Shown here: positions 1 to 6,868 of the stretch, in pieces
Position numbering within the stretch: the first letter of the stretch is position 1
Layout: the number at the start of each line of letters is the position of its first letter
NCBI GenBank assembly: GCA_002496395.1
Contig: DAJQ01000033.1
Location: 17,246-43,944 of the forward strand
Direction of reading: 5' to 3'
Origin: Methanocorpusculaceae archaeon UBA456
Lineage (GTDB): Archaea > Halobacteriota > Methanomicrobia > Methanomicrobiales > Methanocorpusculaceae
DNA length: 26,699 bases
Notes under the pieces: generated by a model
Seen by the model: only the letters and a program-made list of their open reading frames with translations
Database searches by the model: none
What the model was told of the DNA's origin: nothing
Position numbers and translations under genes: made by a program

Positions 1-171
1 TCGATCATCAAAGAGATTGAAAAAGCCGGGAAAGAGGAGGAGAAGAGGCTGGCATCACTGAAAAATGTGAAATCTGCTCCTCATGAAACACCAGGGCCGG
101 GGAGAGAAACAGAAGAACCTGCTCCTGAAAAGAAGAAGGCAGAATCGCAATCAACACTTTTCTCTTTCTGA
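1..171 (+). CDS. C-terminal fragment of a PCNA-binding protein (possibly replication factor C large subunit)
   Basis: Frame 1 is open from the window edge to a TGA at 169-171, giving the last 56 residues of a larger protein. The tail is charged and low in complexity (Lys/Glu-rich, then Pro/Glu/Lys-rich) and ends exactly in QSTLFSF (residues 50-56). That matches the PCNA-interacting (PIP) box pattern Q-x-x-L-x-x-F. A PIP box at the extreme C-terminus after a disordered charged linker is typical of archaeal clamp partners such as RfcL, FEN1 and RNase HII. The Lys/Glu-rich linker fits RfcL best, but this is inference because no catalytic domain is in the window. The last 21 bp overlap the 3' end of the convergent UPF0146 gene. 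Confidence 0.6.
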   Translation, partial: SIIKEIEKAGKEEEKRLASLKNVKSAPHETPGPGRETEEPAPEKKKAESQSTLFSF

Positions 172-579
172 TTGGGATTGGTTTTTTGTGTGATAGCGGT
201 GGAGAATGACACCGCAGTCAATTCTCTCCCCACCACTCTGGTATAGTTCGCATCCCAGATGGTAGATGAGAAGATCTGATCCGATCGTCTGTGCAAGTTC
301 GATGAGATCCGGCATCATCTCAATCCCCGGTCTGATCGCATAGATACAGTCGGATCCTCTATAGAGCCTCAGATCCGGACGAGTGATATCATCAACTGCT
401 GAGCGGATCCCCTCAGCTGGTGGAAATGCCTTCAGATCGAGACAGAGGATAGATCCTCCCATCTGCTGTATGATTGAAGCAGCGATCGTCTTTCCTCCAT
501 ATCCGACTTCAACGCATCTCCGGTATCTCATTCCGATAAAGGTGCCAATCGCTTCTTCAATATGTTTATAGCTGCTCAT
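151..579 (-). CDS. UPF0146 family protein
   Basis: A 142-residue protein that matches the small archaeal UPF0146 family in length and in its N-terminal half. A glycine-bearing segment VEVGYGGKTIAASI (residues 24-37) is followed by a strand ending in LDL, and a later segment reads DLLIYHLGCEL. This layout resembles a truncated Rossmann/methyltransferase-like fold, but I see no complete SAM-binding motif and the biochemical role is unknown. The ATG at 579 lies only 14 bp from the divergent archaemetzincin start at 594, so both transcripts are probably leaderless or nearly so. The 3' end runs 21 bp into the convergent gene at 1-171. Confidence 0.75.
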   Translation of the reverse strand: MSSYKHIEEAIGTFIGMRYRRCVEVGYGGKTIAASIIQQMGGSILCLDLKAFPPAEGIRSAVDDITRPDLRLYRGSDCIYAIRPGIEMMPDLIELAQTIGSDLLIYHLGCELYQSGGERIDCGVILHRYHTKNQSQSEREKC

Positions 580-593
580 TTCCTATTTACAGT

Positions 594-1127
594 ATGGGGA
601 TCGTGATCTATTGGGATTATCGATCGGTTGATGGCATCCAGCTTCCTGTGCAACGCATCATTTCGGCTGTCATTGGGTCTCCGGTTGAACTCATCCTTGG
701 TGATCACTTCCCTCTTGAAGGATACCATCGGATACGCCGCCAATATGATGGGGGGCGGATTATCAATCGGATAAGTCTCTTCAAACGGCTGCATGGAATA
801 CAGGATCACTTTCTGTTGGTAATACCGGATGACATCTATGCTGACTCATCCGATTTTGTATTTGGATTGGCACGTGATTCTATTGGAAGTGCTGTTGTGT
901 CAACAGCACGGCTGGAGAATGAATACTACGGGCTTCCTGGTGATATTCATCTGATCATTGAGAGGACAGCAAAGGAAGGTGCTCATGAACTGGGACATCT
1001 TCTGGGGCTGGAACATTGCTCTGTTCCTGAATGCATTATGTACAGGCCTGAAAGCTTAAGTGAACTGGATCGGAAAGAGCGATATTTCTGCCCTGACTGC
1101 CGGCTGCAACTGCCTCCGATCAGGTGA
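594..1127 (+). CDS. amzA: Archaemetzincin (zinc metallopeptidase)
   Basis: A 177-residue protein with the full archaemetzincin signature near its C-terminus. The zinc-binding motif HELGHLLGLEHC has ligands His131, His135 and His141 and the general base Glu132. It is followed by Cys142, Cys147 and the Met149 turn (CIM), then a CPDC pair (Cys166, Cys169). The Cys residues form the second, structural zinc site that sets this family apart from other metzincins. Length is normal for the archaeal form. Members are predicted or weak peptidases whose physiological substrate is not known. No signal peptide is seen, so it is probably cytoplasmic. The ATG is 14 bp from the divergent UPF0146 start, with no Shine-Dalgarno. 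Confidence 0.9.
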   Translation: MGIVIYWDYRSVDGIQLPVQRIISAVIGSPVELILGDHFPLEGYHRIRRQYDGGRIINRISLFKRLHGIQDHFLLVIPDDIYADSSDFVFGLARDSIGSAVVSTARLENEYYGLPGDIHLIIERTAKEGAHELGHLLGLEHCSVPECIMYRPESLSELDRKERYFCPDCRLQLPPIR

Positions 1128-1226
1128 TTGTTGACCTGTTTTCTCCAGACTATTTCCAAAGATTAATCACTGAAAGGACGGATAATATACTGTTGTTCTG
1201 TGTATGAGGGTTGATTATTGGTTGGT

Positions 1227-2153
1227 ATGAAGATTCCCTGGCATGCAATCTGGGGATATGGTGCGCATATCAAGTCGACACCAGGTCTATTGTATGTCCA
1301 GAAACGATCCCAGCAGTCAAGTTACTCAATAGATGCAATCAATCATCTGCTCCTTGTTGGAGGGCATACGATTCAGACTGCGACGATAAATCGTCTTCTT
1401 GAGAAGGGTGGGTCCATATCCTTCTTTGATGCTCATGGAACCCCTCTTGGTACCCTTACGCCGTTTGGATCGAACAGGAATGAAGAGACATGGTGCCTTC
1501 AGACCTCCACCCCTTCACATCGGTATGTCATTGAATTTGTCCGCTCTTCTCTACAATCACGACTTCTCTGGTTGGAGGAGCTTGATAATACCCTGGAGTC
1601 CGGCCTCTTCTATCGCGGTGAACATGATTTCCTTATGCAGGCAAGAGATGAGATTGAGTTCCTTGTCAGGATAGAAGAGATCAGACGACTCCATACTCTT
1701 TCAACAGATATGTATTATGAGATCCTTTCACGAATGCTTCCATCAGAACTGGAGTACAGGAGAAGGACAAAACGCCCTCATTTTGATCCGGTCAATGCAA
1801 TGCTCTCGTTTGGCTATGCGCTTCTCTTTGGCAATGCGTGTGTTGCAATCATCGGCGCGCATCTGAATCCTGATAACGGTCTTCTGAATCAGGGAGCTGG
1901 CGGATTTGTGTATGATATCATCGAGCCCCTGAAGAGAACCATGGTCGACTCCACAGTATTTGAACTTGCAAAGGAATCTATAACTGCAGGTGATTATGAA
2001 CTGAGCCAGACCCGTTGTGTCCTCTCAGACGAACTCATTTCCCGGCTTCTTGAGCGTTTGTATACCACGATCGATCAGCGGATCATCGATGCCAATGTGT
2101 GCGCATATCTCAATTCTATCAAGAAAGGAAAAGAATTTTCAGTTATATTTTAA
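1227..2153 (+). CDS. Stand-alone Cas1 homologue with altered active site
   Basis: A 308-residue protein with the Cas1 fold pattern: an N-terminal beta-rich part, then a helical catalytic domain containing RRTKRPHFDPVNAMLSFGYA, the classic RPPxDPVNAxLSFGYxLL block. Then comes GLLNQGAGGFVYDIIEPLKR, which aligns with the GF(V/L)H...FVYDIADIIK segment of known Cas1 proteins. Counting from the ATG at 1227, the acidic residues of the last motif (Asp230, Glu233) are kept. The expected catalytic Glu (IEG motif) aligns with His156 and the expected His with Asn221. No cas2, effector gene or repeat array is in the window; neighbours are archaemetzincin and acylphosphatase. A TTG at 1218, 8 nt after a GAGG at 1206-1209, is an alternative start. 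Cas1-solo proteins are known from methanogens; the function here is unknown. Confidence 0.85.
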   Translation: MKIPWHAIWGYGAHIKSTPGLLYVQKRSQQSSYSIDAINHLLLVGGHTIQTATINRLLEKGGSISFFDAHGTPLGTLTPFGSNRNEETWCLQTSTPSHRYVIEFVRSSLQSRLLWLEELDNTLESGLFYRGEHDFLMQARDEIEFLVRIEEIRRLHTLSTDMYYEILSRMLPSELEYRRRTKRPHFDPVNAMLSFGYALLFGNACVAIIGAHLNPDNGLLNQGAGGFVYDIIEPLKRTMVDSTVFELAKESITAGDYELSQTRCVLSDELISRLLERLYTTIDQRIIDANVCAYLNSIKKGKEFSVIF

Positions 2154-2210
2154 GGCAGGTGGAAGGACGAGGGCTGCATGGCTTTCACTACCCTATAATT
2201 ACTTCTGTCT

Positions 2211-2483
2211 TCACAGAGGGCGTTTGATGGAGAAATCCGGAAAGTCTGTCAGGATATAATTTTTCATATCTATATCCCGAATAATTGCACGGGGACAACT
2301 ATAGAGCATGGATACGAACTTTTCAAGGATAACATCCTCGCCTGTGGCCAGTACATGCACTCTGCCATCCGGGAGATTCTCTACCTCGCCCGAAATGCCA
2401 AGGCTTGTTGCAATATGCCGTATACAGGCCCTGAAACCAACCTTCTGAACTCTCCCTGTTATGATTAGTTCGATTGTTTTCAT
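2211..2483 (-). CDS. acyP: Acylphosphatase
   Basis: A 90-residue protein, the usual acylphosphatase size. It hydrolyses carboxyl-phosphate bonds in small molecules such as acetyl phosphate and carbamoyl phosphate in the cytoplasm. The phosphate cradle GRVQKVGFR (residues 10-18) carries the catalytic Arg18, and Asn36 lies in GEVENLPDG, matching the conserved catalytic Asn. A strong Shine-Dalgarno (GGAGG, 2489-2493) sits 5 nt before the ATG. It converges with the solo cas1 gene (57 bp between stops) and appears to be a single-gene unit. Confidence 0.93.
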   Translation of the reverse strand: MKTIELIITGRVQKVGFRACIRHIATSLGISGEVENLPDGRVHVLATGEDVILEKFVSMLYSCPRAIIRDIDMKNYILTDFPDFSIKRPL

Positions 2484-2836
2484 CTCTCCTCCGAACTATC
2501 TCTCACCATTCTATTCATTTTGAGTGGATATATGCCCTGTAACAATCAATGATTGCTTCTTATTCAGAATGGTATATTCTCTCCCATATTCAATTGAATC
2601 GAACTGGCGATCTCCGGAACTGCTTGAATTTCGTGGGAGATGATCCCATTTCTTTGTGTCAATACAAGTATTTCAGCAGCTCCACGATCGTCTCTTTAAT
2701 CTCTATTCTTGTGGAACGGTTCTTTTTCACTATGATATGGAATGAATATAGTTAATAAAGAAACCTATTCCTGCTTGTGTTGAAAAAGTGAAAAAATGAG
2801 TTTATTTTATGCTTTTAATCCTTAATTGGTGTCTAA
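2484..2836. other. Intergenic region between acyP and glmM
   Basis: A 353-bp gap with no convincing gene. A 68-codon open frame at 2549-2755 has no family features or ribosome binding site. The left end holds the acylphosphatase start region (minus strand) and the right end the T-rich termination region of glmM. A short dyad (TTAATT at 2822-2827, AATTAA at 2835-2840) overlaps the glmM stop codon. Confidence 0.6.
2783..2796 (-). terminator. T-tract terminator of the DUF5806-glmM unit
   Basis: On the minus strand, about 40 bases after the glmM stop, there are two T-runs (TTTTTT-CAC-TTTTT) in an AT-rich context. Archaeal RNA polymerase terminates at such T-tracts without needing a hairpin. Confidence 0.5.
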
Positions 2837-4195
2837 TTAAAGCAAGGAGAGAAGATAGGTTTTTACTTCTTCTGCCCGCACTGGATCCCGTGATTCTGCA
2901 TAGAGCCTGATGAAAGGTTCTGTTCCCGAGGGGCGGATCAGAGCCCACGCATCATCCCACCGTATATGTATGCCATCGGTTTCATTCAGGTCAAGTTCAG
3001 CACAGGCTGATCGAACTTTTGACAGAATGGCGGCTGGATCATCGGAATGGATCTTTTCCTTTACCATGGTATATGGTGGGATCTCATCAGCAATGGTAGA
3101 TATCGAACGTGTGGATCCTGCGACAAGTTCTGCCATGGCCGCAGCTGTCATCCCCCCATCCCTGCAGAACTGGTGGTTGGGAAAGATCTGACCTCCATTT
3201 CCTTCACCGCCAAAAGCAACCCTCTCTCCTGCCGCAATCAGTTTCAGCATTGTTCGTGCGACATGTATACTTCCCACCGGTGTATATGTGGTTGTGCATC
3301 CGCAGTCGGCTGCCACCTCTCTGATGACATCAGATGTACTGACGGGTGTGACAACAATGCCCGGGTTCCTGCGGCATGCGGCACGTGCAAGCATCGCAAA
3401 GGTCAGATTCTCGTTCATGAATGTTCCTCTCTCATCCACAAAGACTGCGCGATCTGCATCGCCGTCATGTGCAACACCAAATGCAGCTTTGGTTGCGACG
3501 ACTGTTTCAGAAAGGAGTGCAAGTCCTTCAGGGCTTGGCTCAGGGAGTCGTCCCGGGAAGGTACCGTCAAACCGGCCATTGATGGTGTGGACGGTACATC
3601 CCATTCGCCTGAGGATCTCGGGCGTCGTTGCAGCAGCAGGTCCTGAACCCGGATCGACGACGACAACCATTCCTTTGCAGCAGTCTGGTGGGAAATGAGA
3701 GACGATTGCTCTGATATATTCCTCTATCAGGTGGGACTCATCAGTCAGTTTCCCGACGCTCTTCCAGTCCGCAATTCTGACATCCTCTGAAAAGATCAAT
3801 GATTCAAGTGCGATTGTGCGGGGATCATCCATCTCGGTGCCGTCACCCTCGATCACCTTCACCCCGTTATAGTCGGGGGGATTGTGTGAGGCGGTGATCA
3901 TCGCCCCCCCATCATAGTGTTCGCGGACCAGGTACTGGAGTGCCGGTGTCGGGAGTATGCCGAGATCGATAACATCGCATCCGGATGCCAGAAGGCCTGA
4001 TCGCATTGCAGCAGCAAGTGCCTCTCCTGATGTTCTGGTATCCCTTCCAAGGGCAACTCTACCCTGTATCATTGTCCCCAGGGAAAGCCCGATCTTCATA
4101 ACGAGCTCCGGGTTCATATCTTCTCCAATGATTCCGCGGACTCCGTTTGTTCCAAAGAGTATTTTTTTTGGCTCGCTGTTATTCGTCATTATCAT
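2837..4195 (-). CDS. glmM: Phosphoglucosamine mutase / phosphomannomutase family
   Basis: A 452-residue alpha-D-phosphohexomutase with all four family motifs. They are the catalytic phosphoserine loop TASHNPPDYNG (Ser103), the Mg-binding loop DGDADR (244-249), the sugar-specificity loop GGEGNGG (329-335) and the C-terminal phosphate-binding loop RPSGTEPFIR (421-430). The GEGNGG form fits archaeal GlmM-type enzymes that interconvert glucosamine-6-P and glucosamine-1-P on the way to UDP-GlcNAc. Substrate choice among glucosamine, mannose and glucose phosphates cannot be settled from sequence. It starts 8 bp after the DUF5806 stop, so the two are probably co-transcribed. The ATG at 4195 follows a GAGAGAGA stretch; an in-frame ATG at 4189 is the alternative. 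Confidence 0.88.
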   Translation of the reverse strand: MIMTNNSEPKKILFGTNGVRGIIGEDMNPELVMKIGLSLGTMIQGRVALGRDTRTSGEALAAAMRSGLLASGCDVIDLGILPTPALQYLVREHYDGGAMITASHNPPDYNGVKVIEGDGTEMDDPRTIALESLIFSEDVRIADWKSVGKLTDESHLIEEYIRAIVSHFPPDCCKGMVVVVDPGSGPAAATTPEILRRMGCTVHTINGRFDGTFPGRLPEPSPEGLALLSETVVATKAAFGVAHDGDADRAVFVDERGTFMNENLTFAMLARAACRRNPGIVVTPVSTSDVIREVAADCGCTTTYTPVGSIHVARTMLKLIAAGERVAFGGEGNGGQIFPNHQFCRDGGMTAAAMAELVAGSTRSISTIADEIPPYTMVKEKIHSDDPAAILSKVRSACAELDLNETDGIHIRWDDAWALIRPSGTEPFIRLYAESRDPVRAEEVKTYLLSLL

Positions 4196-4203
4196 TCTCT
4201 CTC

Positions 4204-4776
4204 TCAGATTGTCTTGTTGTTCGTTTCATCGGGCTGAATGGATTGTTGGGATCGTTTGTTTAAGAGTATGTTAGCGGAATCACCGAGTTTTCTCATAATG
4301 TCAGTGATCCGGTCTTCTATCTCGATCTCGTCATCGATCTCAAGTGAGGTACCTTCAACTTCAAGGAGGAATCGGGCGATCTCGCTTGACTCAAAGAGGA
4401 TGTCGTCAAGTTCGTCAAGGGTAAAAAAACCGCACATGGCTCCATAAAAGAAGGTGGCTCCCGATTTCCTGACTTTTCGTTTGAAGGATGAACGTGCCTG
4501 GTTTACCGCCTGTGGAGAGTATGGCTCCTGCATAAAAGGAACCAGGTCGGGGAGGTTCTCCCCGATAAATGTCATCTCAGCACCGGCTGTGGTCTTAAAA
4601 TCAGAGCAGAGCCGGGCTATTGCCCATTCCCTGGCTGTTACATAGGTGTGCTTCCGTAAGAACTGGTTGACTTTCCGGTATGTGGCACCATCGACTTTCC
4701 TGAACTTCCGGTACTTGGAGATCTCCTCTCTCCGGCTTTCATCAATCTGAACGCTTTCCTCTTCCGGGTTGCTCAT
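4204..4776 (-). CDS. DUF5806 family protein
   Basis: A 190-residue soluble protein. The middle contains YVTAREWAIARLCSDF, then IGENLPDLVPFM and YSPQAVNQARSSFK, and further on SGATFFYGAMCGFFTLDELDD and FLLEVEGTSLEI. I recognise this as the euryarchaeal DUF5806 family, shared by methanogens and haloarchaea; its function is unknown. The C-terminal third is acidic and helical. I place the start at the ATG at 4776, because a GAGGT Shine-Dalgarno (4783-4787) lies 6 nt before it. The longer frame begins with a TTG at 4836 and adds a low-complexity stretch without a ribosome binding site. It is first in a two-gene unit with glmM. Confidence 0.75.
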   Translation of the reverse strand: MSNPEEESVQIDESRREEISKYRKFRKVDGATYRKVNQFLRKHTYVTAREWAIARLCSDFKTTAGAEMTFIGENLPDLVPFMQEPYSPQAVNQARSSFKRKVRKSGATFFYGAMCGFFTLDELDDILFESSEIARFLLEVEGTSLEIDDEIEIEDRITDIMRKLGDSANILLNKRSQQSIQPDETNNKTI

Positions 4777-4886
4777 CTCATTACCTCTGTTGCTCTTCTG
4801 CCCCCTTGAACCTTTTTCTATGTCTGCTTGTGTCAATGTATGACAATTGGTGGGGCCTGATACGGGAAATTTTCTGCTCTTTAACG

Positions 4887-4909
4887 TATAGCATCATATG
4901 GTTTATAGA
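4887..4909 (+). repeat. Left copy of a perfect 23-bp inverted repeat
   Basis: This 23-bp sequence (beginning TATAGCATCATATG) is the exact reverse complement of 6687-6709. The two copies start exactly 1800 bp apart. Each copy has imperfect dyad symmetry of its own around CATATG with outer TATA ends, as in a protein-binding or recombinase site. Flanking bases show no target-site duplication. Confidence 0.9.
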
Positions 4910-5232
4910 TGGCGTTTTGTCACGGAAAAAGCTCCGATTGATGCATATTATTAAATATATAATTTAATTTATTTGACTATTCGTGTGGATGGAAGTGCAG
5001 ATGCTTTTTTTTGATTTGGGGTTCATGTCCCCTGCACTGGTATGTGGATGTTATTGATCGAACTCCGTGGTCTTCTTCATGAGGGGGTGCCTCAGCACTC
5101 CCGGATGTTCGATCCTGGCATTTTCTTATCTGGCCAGACGATCTGCTGGGTTGTGCAGGGCGTCACTGGTTATGGGATAGATGGCGAAAGAACACAAAGA
5201 GGGAGTTTGAGTATAAAGAAAATGGCGGGAAG

Positions 5233-5308
5233 TTTGCTATTTTACACAGAGGGGTTAGCAGGTGAGCACTTTTACACCGCCATTGACAACGTGAGCATTT
5301 TTCAACCG
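5233..5308. mobile_element. Remnant resembling an IS21-family element end
   Basis: Three related units of about 18 bp begin at 5233, 5262 and 5291, a strict 29-bp period. The second and third are GTGAGCACTTTTACACCG and GTGAGCATTTTTCAACCG; the first is more diverged (TTTGCTATTTTACACAG). Several spaced copies of such units at each end are characteristic of IS21-type elements. No istA or istB coding sequence lies nearby, so this would be only an end left after deletion. The family assignment rests on pattern memory. Confidence 0.4.
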
Positions 5309-5850
5309 AGGAATGTGTCGTAACGGGTGTGAATGGATGCTGACGGGGTATTGAGGTTTGCATTGTCAGCTTGTACCTGAATCTGGCTCTTTTTTTTCGT
5401 CGGCACAAGGGCGGTATCTTGCAAGGGAGATCATGGTAGTATGGTGGTATGGGTTGTTAGGAGTAATGGCAAGAATCGCTGACGATGGAAACGATCTCAT
5501 CGCTCTGGCATGAGATGCTGGAACAATCTATTATAGTGAATTGGGTTTTATGGCGGATCGGGTATCATCTTCTCAACTACTGTATTGCAGGGGTGGACGA
5601 AGGTTTTCTGATCGGCAGGGGCTCATCTGATGAACATGCGTCACCTCCTCAATCACTGCAATGTCCTCCTTGTTCGCTGCAATGACGCCATTGCGGCATG
5701 TCACATCCTGATGCGCAGAAATGCCGGATGCCTCGCCTTATGAAGGAGGTGGGCTCCTTCCTCTCCCTTCTATCAAATCTGATCGGCTTTGTTCTGGGTT
5801 GGGATCGACGAGTCTTTAATTTCTCTCTGTCTGTATGGTGTGAGTGGTAT

Positions 5851-5873
5851 GGGTGGGGTATGTGGGACCCGGG
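5851..5873 (+). other. G-quadruplex-type motif
   Basis: Four G-runs of three or more are separated by loops of 1, 5 and 4 bases (GGG-T-GGGG-TATGT-GGG-ACCC-GGG), which fits the usual G3+N1-7 rule. The motif lies in a G/T-rich stretch of the gene-free block. Any structure in vivo is inference. Confidence 0.4.
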
Positions 5874-6298
5874 CTGTTTCGATGCAAGAGGTTTTGGTGT
5901 TGGTGGTCATCTGAAGGAAATCCGTTGCCCCACGGTCATGCTGAAACTTCAAACCCTTCTCTCTGTCTTCCAATTGGTTAAACTGGTCTTTCAATTAATG
6001 CCAAAAAAAAGCGCCCTTATAATGGCGTTCTCATCGACTTTTTAAGACTCGTGAGATGCCGTCTATGGAAAAAACGAGAAGATCGATAGAATCGATGATA
6101 TGGGGTTTATTTATATACTCTCCCTGGCTGAGGTGCATCGAGAGATCGTCTGTCCGGAGGGTGGGGGTTCTGTTCCTTCTGCGGAAATATGGTCTGAGGC
6201 GAACCGGGATCTCATTTTCACAATACCTTTAATTTGGGCTCTATTACCTATTTTGACTTTAATTTTGGCTTTTTTGACGGGAGTTAAGATCGTCATTT

Positions 6299-6326
6299 TT
6301 TGCGCAGAATAGGTATTCTGCGCAAT
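6299..6326. other. dif-like XerA recombination site (candidate)
   Basis: Two 11-bp arms, TTTGCGCAGAA (6299-6309) and TTCTGCGCAAT (6316-6326), flank a 6-bp spacer TAGGTA (6310-6315). The arms are reverse complements at 10 of 11 positions. The 11-6-11 layout is that of Xer/dif sites. By eye, TGCGCA..AAT...TATT.TG...AAT lines up with E. coli dif at about 18 of 26 positions. Near-perfect arm symmetry is what a single XerA acting on both arms would need. It lies 540 bp upstream of the XerA gene, and one arm recurs at that gene's start. Confidence 0.6.
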
Positions 6327-6631
6327 TATGATCTCTCTGTGGAGGGAAGAGCGTCAATAGGGGATCTGATCGGGCTCTTTTCATTGGCATATGCCTCATG
6401 TGCATGAATCCCTGTTCTGTACTTGGCTGGCAATATGGATTTGGTCTCTTGCATGCCTCTCCTGATCTTCTATTCGCCGATCCAGATTGGTCCTCAAACG
6501 CACGTTCTGATCTGATCTCTTTTCTCTCCTCTCCCTGGTGGTTGCTTGCCCGGATGTGGTCTGCTCATCTCTGCTCTTCTGGCTCTATGATCTGCTTATG
6601 GGGAATCGGGATTGGATCTCAATTTTATTCA

Positions 6632-6652
6632 CATCATTTATATTTAATGATG
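6632..6652. repeat. Short AT-rich dyad
   Basis: CATCATT (6632-6638) and AATGATG (6646-6652) form a perfect 7-bp inverted repeat around an AT-only 7-base centre. It lies 35 bp before the right copy of the 23-bp repeat. Its role is unknown. Confidence 0.5.
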
Positions 6653-6686
6653 CGCTTTCTGTTTTAAAGACTACGAACATATCTTC

Positions 6687-6709
6687 TCTATAAACCATAT
6701 GATGCTATA
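6687..6709 (-). repeat. Right copy of the perfect 23-bp inverted repeat
   Basis: Exact reverse complement of 4887-4909, 157 bp before the XerA start codon. It is placed to serve, with its partner, as the boundary of the 1.8-kb block between them. Confidence 0.9.
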
Positions 6710-6851
6710 TGGCTGCAGGCTCATATTCTGCATCTTTTATACAGAAATCTGCATCATCAGTTGATATAATTCTGGGATCTCATTCTTCTCTCTTCTGCTC
6801 AGGGTGTGTCTATCAGATCTGAAATTTCATCGATTATGTTGAATCGGGTGA

Positions 6852-6868
6852 AAAATATTCTGCGCAAT
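6852..6868 (+). promoter_or_regulatory. TATA-like element and dif-arm copy at the XerA gene start
   Basis: AAAATATT (6852-6859) is a TATA-like box. TTCTGCGCAAT (6858-6868) is an exact copy of the right arm of the dif-like site and runs into the ATG at 6867. No matching left arm precedes it. A recombinase bound here would cover the promoter or start site, so autoregulation is a reasonable inference. Confidence 0.45.

Larger units (their letters stand above)
4777..6866. other. 2.1-kb gene-free block bounded by inverted repeats
   Basis: No open frame here has a recognisable family motif or ribosome binding site; those present are short, Cys/Trp-rich or low in complexity. From left to right the block holds the left copy of a 23-bp inverted repeat (4887-4909), an AT-rich patch (about 4943-4975), an IS21-like terminal-repeat remnant (5233-5308), G/T-rich stretches (about 5430-5460 and 5835-5910) including a G-quadruplex motif (5851-5873), a dif-like palindrome (6299-6326), a small dyad (6632-6652), and the right copy of the inverted repeat (6687-6709). 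The upstream region of the XerA gene follows. In a window otherwise almost fully coding, this looks like an accessory, decayed or structural region. Confidence 0.7.

Noticed and set aside
1218..2153. CRISPR array or cas operon around the Cas1 gene
   Set aside because: I looked for regularly spaced direct repeats and cas2/effector genes on both sides and found none.
3047..3646. 199-codon plus-strand open frame opposite glmM
   Set aside because: Antisense shadow of glmM; Cys/His-rich nonsense with no motif.
4204..4836. Longer DUF5806 frame starting at 4836
   Set aside because: Starts with TTG and lacks a ribosome binding site; the ATG at 4776 has a good GAGGT.
5042..5323. 93-codon plus-strand open frame in the gene-free block
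   Set aside because: No family motif or ribosome binding site, odd composition, and it runs across the IS21-like repeats.
5584..5738. Minus-strand open stretch reading GISAHQDVTCRNGVIAANKE and on
   Set aside because: It looks slightly protein-like and might be a decayed gene piece, but it is only about 50 codons long, is bounded by stops, and I could not link it to a family.
5698..6045. 115-codon plus-strand open frame
   Set aside because: Trp/Cys/Gly-rich translation of a G/T-biased stretch; no recognisable motif and no Shine-Dalgarno.
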